From Gnetum montanum (taxonomy: Eukaryota > Streptophyta > Gnetopsida > Gnetales > Gnetaceae): a stretch of 54,692 bases of DNA. The notes beneath the pieces are model-generated. The model saw nothing but the letters and a program-made list of their open reading frames with translations, was not told the DNA's origin and ran no database searches. A program made the position numbers and the translations under genes. Positions within the stretch are counted from its first letter, which is position 1. The number at the start of each line of letters is the position of its first letter. The stretch is taken from NCBI GenBank assembly GCA_015680685.1, contig MNCI01003051.1:149867-204558 (forward strand), in the 5' to 3' direction. Positions 23,000-32,699 of the stretch are shown in pieces.

Positions 23000-23145
23000 T
23001 GTTGCACCAAAAACTTATATAATTTTTTTGTGTTACCCCCACTGGTAGTTGGTCAATTTGTAGAGTTTGTCATTATTTTTCATGAAAATGTAATATCTGT
23101 TCAATAGATCCTATGTGTCTTTGGAAGTAATAAAGCTTTAGCTTG

Positions 23146-23347
23146 AATTTCATTTCCATTTTATTACTTTATGTTGATAATATGCTCATATCAAGTACTA
23201 ATAAAGTTGAGATAAAGCATTTAAAGTTAGAAATGGACAAGAAATTTGCTATAAAGGATGTAGGTCCAGTTAACAAAATCCTTAGCATGAAGATTGAAAG
23301 GGACAGGAAGAAAGGATTGTTGTGATTAAGTCAAAAAAATATATATA
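23146..23347 (+). pseudogene. copia A reverse transcriptase, second part
   Basis: Continues A's RT with ISILLLYVDNMLIS (23152-23190), then LEMDKKFAIKDVGPVNKILSMKI. The catalytic box reads YVDN at 23170-23181, where YVDD is expected, so the second Asp is lost by a G-to-A change. Copia C splits the frame at 23348. The codons continue without shift at 26264 if C and one target copy are ignored. Confidence 0.8.
23343..23347 (+). repeat. target-site duplication of copia C, left copy
   Basis: ATATA directly before the TGTTGG start of the 5' LTR. The same five bases follow the 3' LTR at 26259-26263. Confidence 0.75.
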
Positions 23348-23579
23348 TGTTGGAAAGACTGAGTAAATTCCTGATTTTGTGGGATTAATTGCAATTTTTT
23401 GTGGAGTTTGTTTTCCCTGATTTATAGCTTCCATTTTTATCATTTCTGATTTCTAGGAGATTGGTTTTCTTTTTTAGTTTGTTTCCTAAAATACGGAATA
23501 AGGCTGGTCTATAAATCATTGTATGCAATCTTTCATAAACTTCAATAAAGAGAACTGTTTCATTTCATCTCTTTGTTCA
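23348..23579 (+). repeat. 5' LTR of copia C
   Basis: Starts TGTTGGAAAGACTGAG and ends CTTTGTTCA. A 'ggtctataaatc' TATA-type motif lies near 23507-23518. About 96% identical to the 3' LTR by manual comparison. Confidence 0.9.
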
Positions 23580-23628
23580 TGGTATCAGAACCAAGTTAAA
23601 TGGCTAAAAAAATTCTTTTTCCAAATCT

Positions 23629-24598
23629 TTGATAGATAAACAGAGTTTATCTATAGCCTCAATATTGAGCAATCCCAACCTGCTCAAGGAGGCCAATACA
23701 TCATCAAAGACTCCCACAGCCTCAGTTGCACATAGAGGTAATCTAAGTACTTCATGTTTTACACATTGCCATGTAAATGATAAGTGGATTGTTGACACAG
23801 GTGCTACAGATCACATGTCTGGAAACAAGAGCCTCAGTTGCACATAGAGGTAATCTAAGTACTTCGTGTTTTACACATTGCCATGTAAATGATAAGTGGA
23901 TTGTTGACACAGGTGCTGCAGATCACATGTTTGGAAACAAGAGCTTATTCTCGGAATTAATCATTGTAGCTGATGGTACTATGTTAAAAGTAGTAGGTTG
24001 TGGGTCAATTGATATTTCTGGGATGAATTTAAGATCTATTTACTATGTTCCAGAGTTAAAGTATAACCTCCTCTCTATTAGCAAATTGTTAAAAGATCAA
24101 AATTGTGCAATAACATTTTTCCCTTCTCTCTGTGTGTTCCAGTACCTACCTTCAAGGAGGATGATTGGCAATGCTGAGGAGAAACATGGTCTCTACATTC
24201 TCAATGGTGCTAGTTCTTCTTCAAAAATTCAATCTCGTGAAAATGTCTCCCTTTCAACCTTGTCTAGTTCAGAAATAATGCTTTGGCACAAACGCCTTGG
24301 TCACCCTAGTTTAGTTTATCTCAAATCTTTGTATCCAACTTTGTTTATTGATAAAAATCCTTCAAATTTCCAGTGTGAACATTGTATTGCTGTAAAACAA
24401 ACTAGAAAAAATTATCCTTCTCATACATATCAACTGTCAAAGCCATTTCATCTTATACACAGTGACATATGGGGTCCTGCTCGTCAATCCACTCTCACAG
24501 GCTCTAAGTGGTTTGTCACGTTTATCAATGATCATACAAGGGTGTGTTGGGTTTATCTCATGAGAGAAAAATCAGAAACTGAATCCACTGTTAAATAG
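23629..24598 (+). pseudogene. copia C protease (duplicated), pre-integrase and start of integrase
   Basis: The protease active-site segment, NDKWIVDTGA-DHM, occurs twice because 112 bp are tandemly duplicated (from about 23719 and 23831). The repeat is not a multiple of three, so the two copies are in different frames. The second copy opens a long frame: LLSISKLLKD (24070-24100), LWHKRLGHPSLVYLKSL with QCEHCIAVKQTR (24281-24415, the HHCC pre-integrase motif), then FHLIHSDIWGPARQS with the first integrase Asp near 24450-24490. The frame ends at a TAG near 24596, at a site where many relatives have a codon one C-to-T change away (for example CAG). Confidence 0.85.
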
Positions 24599-24613
24599 TT
24601 TCACAAATATATC

Positions 24614-24900
24614 TTGAATGTCTTCCAAACCAATATCCAAACTCTGAGAATTGACAACAGTAGAGAGTATTTCTCAAATGACTTGACACAATACCTAAAT
24701 GATAATGGAGTGTTTCATCAAAGTTCTTGTACCTACACCCCTCAACAAAATGGAGTGGCAGAGAGGAAAAATAGAAATTTACTAGAGGTAGCCTAAGCTC
24801 TTGTGTTCAATAGTCATGTTCCAAACTCTTTTTGGGGAGAAGCAGTGTTAACTACAGCTTATCATATAAATAGAATGCCATCCAAAACTTTAAATCTTTG
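24614..24900 (+). pseudogene. copia C integrase core, second part
   Basis: TLRIDNSREYFS near 24641-24675 carries the second catalytic Asp. TYTPQQNGVAERKNRNLLEVA near 24731-24795 carries the Glu. FWGEAVLTTAYHINRMPS follows after a TAA. Similarity stops near 24900, where the sequence jumps to late RT. Confidence 0.8.
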
Positions 24901-24951
24901 AACTTCTCTCAGTTGTCTTTGTATGGTTTCAAATAGTATCCTAGAGCTTGG

Positions 24952-25605
24952 TTGACAAGATTTAGCTCAACATTGCAGAGTTTTGGATACACCCAAGGGC
25001 AAGCCAATCATACAATCTTCACTAAGCAATCATCAAGTGGGAACAAGTCCATTCTCATTGTGTATGTGGATAATATCGTGATTACCGGTGATGACCACTT
25101 AGAGATTTCAGAGTTGAAGACTAAATTGAAGAACGAATTTCAAGTCAAGGACCTTGGGATCCTTAAGTATTTTCTTGGTATGGAGATTTCTAGAAGCAAA
25201 CAAGGGATCTTTGTTACCCAAAGAAAGTATATTCTTGATTTGCTTAAGGAGACAGGAAAAATAGGTTGTAAACCAGCTAGCACACCATTAGAAAGGAATT
25301 GGAAACAAAAGGTTATAGATAATGATTCCCTAGTTGACCATGAGCAGTATCAACATCTAATAGGAAAACTGATCTACCTTTCACTTACTAGACCTGACAT
25401 TGCCTACAGTGTGAGTGTGATTAGTCAATTAATGCATTCACCTACAAATCGACATCTAGAGGCAGCCAATCATGTACTGAGATATCTAAAGGGATCTCCT
25501 AGCAAGGGACTCTTGTTCAAGAAAGGTGAATCTCAAGAGGTGGAAGGCTTTGCTGATGCAGATTGGGCCAGATCAATGGAAGATAGCAAATCCACAACTA
25601 GATAA
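24952..25605 (+). pseudogene. copia C late reverse transcriptase
   Basis: An open frame of 217 codons. It contains ILIVYVDNIVITGDD (25050-25095, with YVDN at 25063-25074 where YVDD is expected), FQVKDLGILKYFLGMEI (25138-25190), a PLERN-type connection region, YLSLTRPDIAYSVSVISQLMHSP (25375-25440), VLRYLKGSPSKGL (25470-25510) and GFADADWARS near the RNase H start. The N-terminal fingers and early palm are deleted. The loss of the second catalytic Asp would inactivate RT in any case. Confidence 0.85.
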
Positions 25606-26019
25606 TGTGTGAAATTATGGGGAAATCTTGTGATATAGAGGAGTAAGAAACAATCAGTTGTAGCAAGAAGCAGTGCTGAAGCAGAGTACTGAATGATTGC
25701 TCAAGGAGTGTGCAAGCTTATTTGGATTGAGAGACTTCTAAAGGATCTAAAAATTTCATTCTCAGGTCCTATGAAGCTCTACAATGATAGTAAATCAGCA
25801 ATACGCATTGGCCACAGCCTAGTTCAACATGATCGAATGAAGCATGTTAGAATAGATAGAAGCTTTATCAAGCATGAGATTGACTCAGGAGCAATCAACC
25901 TAGCTTACATTCCTACCAAGGATCAAGAGGCCAATATCCTCACCAAAGCATTATCAAAACCAGGTTTTGAGTCTTTAGTTTGCAAGCTGGGAATGATAGA
26001 TATCTATCCTCCAGCTTGA
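25606..26019 (+). pseudogene. copia C RNase H
   Basis: After a TAA the frame continues with KKQSVVARSSAEAEY near 25646-25690, typical of copia RNase H, then W-IERLLKDL, LYNDSKSAI (25778-25800), KHVRIDRSFIKHEI and YIPTKDQEANILTKAL near 25908-25950. The end coincides with the polypurine tract. A TGA after AEAEY is the second visible stop. Confidence 0.85.
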
Positions 26020-26026
26020 GGGGGAG

Positions 26027-26258
26027 TGTTGGAATGACTGAGTAAATTCCTGATTTTGTGGGATTAATTGCAGGTTTTTGTGGAGTTTGTTTTCCCTGAT
26101 TTATAGCTTCCATTTTTATTGTTTCTGATTTCTAGGAGAATGGTTTTCTTTTTTAGTTTGTTTCCTGATATACGGAATAAGGCTGGTCTATAAATCCTTG
26201 TATGCAATCTTTCATAAACTTCAATAAAGAGAACTGTTTCATTTCATCTCTTTGTTCA
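26027..26258 (+). repeat. 3' LTR of copia C
   Basis: Starts TGTTGGAATGACTGAG directly after the polypurine tract and ends CTTTGTTCA. It is followed by the ATATA target copy at 26259-26263. Confidence 0.9.
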
Positions 26259-26263
26259 ATATA

Positions 26264-26987
26264 TTTCTAAAGTGTTGGAAAGGTTTGGCATGTCCACAGC
26301 TGGTATTGTAAGTACTCCTCTTGCTTCTCACTTTAAATTGTGTAAAAATGATGGTCCTAAAACATTTCAAAAAAGAAATAAATGGATGTTGTGTCATATA
26401 AAGTAGCAGTTAGTTCTCTGATGTATGCTATGGTATGTAGCAGACAAGATATAGCATATGTCGTTGGTGTTGTAAGCAGATTTATGAGCAATCCAGGGTG
26501 GAAACATTGGAATGTAGTTAAATGGATATTGTGCAGCCTACAAGGAAATAAATCTTACTGTTTGTAGTTTGGGGAAAGCAATTTAAGAGTTGATGGTTTT
26601 GTAGATGCAAGTTTTACTACAATTTTGAACACTGGGCGATCCACTATAGGTTCTGCTTTTACGTTTGGAGGAGGTGTTGTGAGCTGGCTATCAAGGTTGC
26701 AACTTTTGGATGCATTGTCTACCACAGAGGCTAATTATGTTGCCTTAACAAAAGCTTTCAAAGAAATGCTATGGATTCAAAGGTTTGTTAGTTCTTTGGG
26801 TATAAAACAACATGATTACCATGTGTTTTGTGATAGTCAAAGTGCCATTTTTCTTGGCAAAAATCCAATGTATCATTTTAGGACCAAGCACATTGATGTG
26901 AAGTACCATTTCATTAGAAATGTTATTGGTGAAGGTATGGTGGATGTTAGAAAGAGTCATTCCAAAAATAATGCAGCTGATGGCTAG
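26264..26987 (+). pseudogene. copia A late RT and RNase H
   Basis: Picks up A's frame directly after C's target duplication (KVLERFGM, 26269-26293). Then VSYKVAVSSLMYAMVCSRQDIAYVVGVVSRFM (26388-26488) and a GSAFTFGGGVVSWLSRLQ with TTEANYVALTKAFKE block (26650-26765). DSQSAIFL (26832-26855) and TKHIDVKYHFIR (26883-26918) end the RNase H region. Stop codons break it in several places. Confidence 0.85.
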
Positions 26988-27113
26988 ATAAAGATTGTGA
27001 CTACAAAAAAAAAACATGACTATTGTAGAAAGCAGCTTGGAGTAGCTGGCACGTAATCATCAAAGGAAACCAGTCAACTCTTTGTTCTACAGCCAAATCA
27101 GAGATCTGTCTTC

Positions 27114-27120
27114 AAGGGGA
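27114..27120 (+). other. polypurine tract of copia A
   Basis: AAGGGGA, five bases before the TGTTATAG start of the 3' LTR. Confidence 0.65.
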
Positions 27121-27125
27121 ATAAA

Positions 27126-27637
27126 TGTTATAGTTTGAAGACAAATTCTTTTTTAGTAAAGTCTTTTTTGTTTTTTGTTTTAACGATGTCATGTCAAGTT
27201 GATAACACCTTTTATACCACATGTAATAGGGGGTAAAATAGCTCCCATCCAAAAGACTTATAAATATAACACAATACTGTAGCTTTGCAATGCAGTGTAG
27301 TGGCAGTGTGTGTGCCTGGGCAAGGGCTTTGTGCTTGAGTTCACATATGCTTGTGTCGGTTGGTTACGTGTTATTGCACTGGTCTGTAGCATGTAGCTAT
27401 GCTGTTTGTGGGGTATCTTGTGTCTATACTGTGACAGGAATCTTCAGGTGTTTTCACCCAACTATTGTACTTTAAGGCATTTGTGCCCTAGTTTGGAATC
27501 CAAGAGCTCTACACTGTTTTTCTTGTGCCTTTTCCCATTAGGGTTTTCCACACAAATCTTTTGTTCAATTTTTCTTGTTTTTGTTTTTGTTCCATTGTTC
27601 AATTTTCCAAAAAAAAATTTAAGGCATTTTTACAACA
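27126..27637 (+). repeat. 3' LTR of copia A
   Basis: Starts TGTTATAGTTTGAAGAC, with TATAAATA at 27259-27266 and end TTTTTACAACA. It differs from the 5' LTR by numerous substitutions and an extra block near 27482-27515. Confidence 0.8.
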
Positions 27638-27933
27638 ATTTTTACGTATTTAAAGGTTAAAACCCTAGTCCTTGTAAGTGAACACCTTATTTGCATAAAT
27701 TCAACAATAACAGCTAAGCTTCTCATGCGAAGGTTTTCCTTTGTTCTTGAAGGTTTTATTTCTAAATCTTATATTTCTTATTTGTCATTTTATATCAAGT
27801 GTCCTAGTTTTAATTTTGATTTCACATTTTATTCATTATCTTTAGGATTTTTGTAAAGTGTTACCTCTGTGTTTTCTCTGAGACATTGTCATTTTTCTAT
27901 CAATGTGCTCCATTGTGTTGTTTTTCTCCAACA
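27638..27933 (+). mobile_element. family B copy 2 3' LTR, second part
   Basis: Resumes the family B LTR text after copia A: 'gtatttaaaggtt', 'gtgaacaccttatttgcat', 'ttttcctttgttcttga', 'attatctttaggatttttg', ending near 'tttctccaaca'. Together with 15050-15276 this makes one LTR of about 520 bp. Confidence 0.7.
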
Positions 27934-28662
27934 CTATGATGTATTCGTTGGATTAGTGCCAAGTGTGTGATGTTTTCCCAAGACTATTCATTAATTGATA
28001 TTAGGAATTGGATATCAATTATGTCTTCCTAGCTGATTGATTACGTAATTTATGATGACCAGGTGTTAGCAATTACAAGCCACCTGCTATTGACTCATAA
28101 GTTAATTAGGCCACGGCATATGTTATCTATCATGCGAAGCTTGAGATATCAGCAACTGGTATCAGTCGTGTCGAAGGTGGTATCAGTATTTTCTTTATTT
28201 TAGATAGTGTCAAGCCTGTGGTGATTCTAATATTTAGCTAGAAAGTTGTATGATATCATTGGATAATTGCATCCCATCCTATGATCACGTTATAGCAGTT
28301 GTTCAATGTCAAATAACCTCACCAATGACGTGTGCATTCTATACTTACATTGTGAACTACTTGTCATAACTTGCAACATTCATCATAACCTAAATCCTAT
28401 TATCATGACATGTGCCAATGACACTTTTCGCAGCCATAGCTTTGAATGCCACATTTGTCACTACGCCAAATATCAGCAAAAATTGTCATCAAAATCACTA
28501 AATGTAGAAATACTAAATGAACCATGTTATCCGAATCACACAAATCAACATACATTATCAAAATCAAAGGATACAAGAATTCCAAATCCAAAACCAAAAA
28601 GAAGTATAAACCATGGTCCCTCAACTTTCTACAGCAGCATGTTGACAACAAAAGGTACTAAA
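27934..28662. other. spacer between family B copies, no gene supported
   Basis: Mostly unique AT-rich DNA. A 132-codon plus-strand frame (28306-28704) contains CHICHYAKYQQK, faintly like the C-x2-C-x3-K of a copia pre-integrase motif. The rest shows no similarity, and the frame runs into the next LTR, so I do not call it a gene. Confidence 0.5.
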
Positions 28663-29185
28663 TATTATAAATGTGAAGCTAAATTTTTTAGCTTTATTTT
28701 ATAATTGATAAATATGGCCTTTTTTGTAAGAGATGAGCTATTGTTAGTTAATAGGTCCATTTTTAATTTAGAAGTGATTCTTTAGAATGTTCTAAATTGT
28801 TGAGACCCTTTTAGAAGGAAAACTTCTAGATTATTCTAAATTAGAGACTGTAACATGGCGGCCTTGCCTATTTAAGGGTTGGATCCTTGGTCATTGTACA
28901 TGGATACCTTATTTCAATCAATTTAACAATAAGAGTTGGGCTTCTCCTGTGGAAGTTTTCCTTTGTTCCTGAGGATTTTACCTCATAAATCGTGTTTGCT
29001 CTTTTTCCCTTTTTTTATTTTTTTTTTTCATTTTGTATCAACTAATGTTCTAGATCTAATTTCAGTTTTGCATTTTATTGATTATCTTCAAGATTTTTCT
29101 GCAATGTTCTCTCTATGTTTTTTCTTCCACATTATCATTTTTGTCCATATGCTACACACTTTTTTTTTTTTTTTTCACCAATGCA
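28663..29185 (+). repeat. 5' LTR of family B copy 3
   Basis: Starts TATTATAAATGTGAAGC (TG decayed to TA). It contains 'cctatttaagggttggatcc' near 28868-28890, which may be the TATA-like promoter, and long T runs near 29010 and 29160. It ends CACCAATGCA before the primer site. Confidence 0.7.
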
Positions 29186-29467
29186 GTTGTATCAGAGCAA
29201 GGTTAAGGGCTTGCTAATTTTCTCTATGGCAGGCTCATTTGTGCAAAGCTAGAGCAAGGTTCAATAGTACATATATGTAACTTTGCATAGAATAAAATTT
29301 CTAAAGTCTTGAGGTAAGACCAGTAGAAAATTCATGTTGTACTGATGTTGTTTGTGAGATTAGTGAAACCAATGGGAGCTAAATTTTGAGTTGTTTCTTT
29401 AGATTCGCCTAGATCTTTATTTTTTCTTCTAAATTTTCTTGCTTGACTAAGAGTCATAGATCCAAAC

Positions 29468-30110
29468 ATGGCTGTACTTCAAAAGTTTAATACAAGTTTC
29501 TATGGCCTTTAGAAGGTGAAGGTCATAGATTTGTTGTATGAAAAGGAATGAGATGTTATTTTGCCAAGAAAACCTTCTTCCATGATTGATGATGACTTTC
29601 AGAAACTGGATTGAAGGGCAGATTCATACATCCACAGCAAATTCAATTCTAGTAGAATACCTAGAGAAAAAATCAACATTAGATTTGCTCAGAAAATTGA
29701 ATTTAAGGTTTCAAACTATTAAATCTTGTAATCAAGTTTTTCTACATAGGGAACCACATCAACTTGAAATGCAAGAAGATGAAATACCCTCTGAATTTTT
29801 GCCAGAATCTAATTCCACATTAGTAGATCTAGAAGCATTGGATCACCAGGTTTTGAGTGATGAATGCTTATTAGGAGCATTGTCAAGAAGTTGGGGGCAT
29901 GTGATGACAACAATCAATGCCAACACCTTCACAACAATGGACTATAAGAAAGTCACCACCATTCTTGATCTGGAAGAAGGGTGTTGTTCTTAAAGTATAG
30001 AAACTTCATCAGTCAGTCAAGCATTGCTTATAGAGAGCAATAAGAAAAAGAGAATATCAAATTGTAGGAAATGTGGTAAATATACGCATGTAAAAAAAGA
30101 TCACAAGTTT
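29468..30110 (+). pseudogene. family B copy 3 gag
   Basis: Begins MAVLQKFNTSFYGL, then KVKVIDLLYEKE near 29515-29550 and DDDFQKLD. A 135-codon open block (29586-29993) includes STLDLLRKLNLRFQTIKS, EMQEDEIPSEFL and LLGALSRSWGHVMTTINANTFTTMDYKKV. This is UBN2-type Gag. The zinc knuckle CRKCGKYTHVKKDHKF follows near 30067-30115, with the last Cys replaced by His. Capsid-like proteins of this kind package retroelement RNA. Only a few stops and a frameshift near 29585 break it, so it is the best-kept family B gag. Confidence 0.75.
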
Positions 30111-30583
30111 GTTTCCATTATAGTTGTATTTGAAGCAGAAGCATATATTAAATTTTTTTGTCTATTAAGTTCTCTAAACATGTAAATATGGATGTTGTAT
30201 AGTTTGCAATCTCTTTTTTTGTTGTACCCAGGTTTATGCTGAAGAATGATTCATTAAAGCTAGTTGTCTTGAATGTCTCTTGCATAAGCATGAGATTTGA
30301 TGTTGTCTATTTATTCCTACAAGTTTACACAAGATCTCAATTTTGCAAGGTGTCTGGAAGGCCCTAGTGTTATGATAGAGAGCTTCTAGATTTTGTAATA
30401 ACTACAATCATGTTCTCTCTATCATCCTCCTACCTTTGATTAGTTCACACTTGGAAGTTTGAAGACAATTTTAATGGAAGGTGTGCCATTGAAGCAAAAT
30501 GTTATGTGAATGGTGAAGGTGATGTCTTCAAAGAGCATATTAGTTGCTTAGTGGAGAAGCAAGATTTATTTTTGATGGAAGAT

Positions 30584-31097
30584 TATTATAAATGTAAAAA
30601 TAGATCTTGTAGCTTTAATATTTAATTGATAAATATGACCCTCTTGTAAGGGATGACCTATTGTTAGTTAATTGGTTCATGCTATATGGTTCTGTGGGGT
30701 CTGTTTTTTATATAGAAGTGATTCTCTGGAATGTTCTACATTGTTGAGATCCTTTTAGAATGATAACTTCCAAATGTTTCTAGATTCGAGTTTATAATAT
30801 TACTTTGCATATTTAAGAATCACATCCCTGGTCATTGTAAATGAACACTTTATTTGGATCAATTTCCCAATAAGAGTTGGGCTTCCCCACTGGATGTTTC
30901 CCTTTGTTCTTGAGGATTTTACTTCGTAAATTTTGTGTTCCCTTCTGTTGTTTCATATCAGCTAATGTTCTGGTTTCAATTTCAGTTTTGAATTTCCCCA
31001 ATTATCTTCAAGATTTTTCGGAGGTGTTATCTTTGTGTTTTCTTATGCACATTCTTGTTTTTATCTATGTGCTCCATAGTGCCATTTTACACCAACA
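30584..31097 (+). repeat. 3' LTR of family B copy 3
   Basis: Starts TATTATAAATGTAAAAATAG after a 'gatggaaga' purine tract and follows the family LTR text to about 'tttacaccaaca'. Confidence 0.7.
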
Positions 31098-32699
31098 CCA
31101 GACTCAACACAAAGGCACAACATGCAAAGGCTCCAATGCTCTAGGCTTGGCATAGTGAGGCTCCACAATGATCTCTAACTAGAAGAGAGATGGAAGATGG
31201 ATCTGACTAATATATGAAAATAGTAACAGGGCTTTCAAATTCATATGTTAACAGGGCTTTCAAATTTATAGAACAAAGGCTAGCAAATTAATGGTTGGCA
31301 TTAAATGATAAACAAATGGGTCAAAATAATTTGGGTATCATGATTCGAGGGACCATCAATAAACCAATCACAACTACGTTCTGAAAACTTTCTTGATAAT
31401 TACAACTTAGGCCAAAACATTTTAATAAATATGTATGATCCTGACATGTTCAATTACGCAAAATAAAGAAAAAGCATAATAATTACTAGCATGGCCCATA
31501 TCCATCCAACATGTTCTAATCAAGAGACGTTAAGGATTTAGCAAATAAAATATCTTAAAATAATACAATGAATAAATATGAATAATAAATAAGACTCAGC
31601 CACAATAAAATATCAGAAGTATCATAAGAGGTCAAAAGATCAAACGTTACTAAAGCATCGCTTATACAAAATGTACCACATAGCTAGGCCAAAGCTATAT
31701 CAAAAATCACACGTAAGCTATACAAAGCTATGTAAAGAACATTTAACCAAATAATAGCTATGCCAAAAGCTAAAAAAGAAATATAAAATTAAACCAAACT
31801 AAACTTATAACAAGCTTTCTCAAAATATACCAAAGACACGCCATGCTATGCTAAAGCTATATATAGTGTGACTCATAACTTCATATTGAATAACAAACAT
31901 AACAAAGGAAGGGTTAGAAGTTTGAAACACAACGCATCACATCCTCTTTCCTTTAAAGAATCTTCCTCCTAGAAGATGGAGGTAATGAACACACCTTATC
32001 CAAACTTTCCTCATCTATCAACAAGCTATAATTAATATAGATATGTAGCATCTTTTCTATCCAATAGCAGACATATTCTTCACCTTTGATACTTAGCAAC
32101 TATCAATTAACCAACACCAGCAATCAATATCCCAAATAGATCCACTAGTAAACCAACCATCAAAACATGCACTTCACCATCACAAATTGTGTCCCAGCGC
32201 ACTATTTCAAAGTTGAATGATGCTCTGACTTCCTTTTCTCTCTTGGAACCAGAAAGTTGGTTACCAAATTATATACTTCATCCATTCCAAGTTGCTTACT
32301 CCTTTCAACACCTTCTTCTTTTGGGGATCCCCACTTTCTACCATCCCTAGACATAGCACTACTAAGCTTATTACAACAACAAGAAGATTTGCTATCAAAG
32401 AACCAACACATAGGTTAATCATTTTTGTGCTGTGTACTCCATAGCCCAAACGCCAATTGAAGTCAAGCTCATTACTATCATCCAAATGGCCACCATTGCT
32501 ATGATTGCACATTATGCTGGTAAGGACCAAGAGCAACTGTGTCCTAAACTGCTCTATTGGATTCCTGGCTCTAGCATTTTTATTTTCATCAATTCCTCTC
32601 TTTGGTGTCATCTGCAAAATTCTAATTAGGCAACCTGATGAGGCTGATTAGAGGCTTGCTTTCTCTGATGGCACATGTAAAAACAACAAAAAGGTAACA
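31098..32699. other. AT-rich spacer, no gene supported
   Basis: Contains many AAGCTAT/AGCTAT words between 31680 and 31860. A 118-codon minus-strand frame (32261-32617) has a hydrophobic stretch (NLLVVVISLVVLCLG) but no recognised domain. The left end of the decayed copia copy at 32700 may extend into this stretch. Confidence 0.5.

Larger units (their letters stand above)
18516..23145 (+). mobile_element. 5'-truncated LINE inserted in copia A RT
   Basis: A non-LTR retrotransposon replaces the continuity of A's RT between the EVKF residues and the ISILLLYVDN residues. Order: end of the AP-type endonuclease (GDFN motif), RT, C-terminal Cys/His motif. The 5' end is truncated within the endonuclease. 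The 3' end is about 'aataaagctttagcttg'. A short AATTT repeat (18511-18515 and 23146-23150) is a candidate target duplication. Without its own nested 1.7-kb insertion the fragment is about 2.9 kb. It is related to the LINE fragment at 8591-9909. Confidence 0.8.
23348..26258 (+). mobile_element. copia element C, internally deleted, youngest LTR element in the window
   Basis: Two 232-bp LTRs (23348-23579 and 26027-26258, TG...CA) differ at about 9 sites by eye. A 5-bp ATATA target duplication flanks them. The primer site TGGTATCAGAAC is at 23580-23591, and the polypurine tract GAGGGGGAG is at 26018-26026. The interior is only about 2.4 kb. Gag is almost entirely missing, and a second deletion joins mid-integrase to late RT near 24900. 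Protease, pre-integrase, part of integrase, late RT and RNase H remain. It needed another element's proteins to move, unless the deletions came later. Confidence 0.9.
15277..27637 (+). mobile_element. copia element A, full length, carrying nested LINE and copia C
   Basis: Ty1-copia element with 5' LTR 15277 to about 15759, primer site TAGCATCAGAGC (15760-15771, decayed TGGTATCAGAGC), polypurine tract AAGGGGA (27114-27120) and 3' LTR 27126-27637. Domain order is gag, protease, integrase, RT, RNase H. The span is 12.4 kb. Removing the LINE (about 4.6 kb) and copia C with one target copy (2.9 kb) leaves about 4.8 kb, the usual size of a complete copia element. The flanks GTTTT and ATTTT give a possible 5-bp target duplication with one mismatch. 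The LTRs differ by many substitutions and a 30-bp indel, so the insertion is old. All coding parts are broken. Confidence 0.85.
28663..31097 (+). mobile_element. family B copy 3: complete gag-only (TR-GAG-like) copia-type element
   Basis: 5' LTR 28663-29185, primer site TGTATCAGAGC (29188-29198), gag about 29468-30110, a conserved non-coding 3' region about 30110-30583, and 3' LTR about 30584-31097. Total is about 2.4 kb, with no room for pol. The same short layout recurs in copies 1 and 2, so lack of pol is a family trait, not one deletion. This matches the described class of terminal-repeat retrotransposons carrying only GAG. No clear target duplication was seen; the LTRs are clearly diverged. 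Confidence 0.75.

Noticed and set aside
28306-28704. 132-codon frame with CHICHYAKYQQK
   Set aside because: Only a few residues resemble a pre-integrase motif. The frame runs into the next LTR and lacks any other domain.
31680-31860. AGCTAT-rich stretch as a satellite
   Set aside because: The words are irregularly spaced with no fixed unit length, so this is local compositional bias.
32261-32617. 118-codon minus-strand frame with a hydrophobic stretch, considered as the missing membrane exon of the V-ATPase S1/Voa1-like gene
   Set aside because: The residues after the hydrophobic stretch do not resemble the expected tail, there is no phase-compatible acceptor that I trust, and it lies beyond a copia relic.
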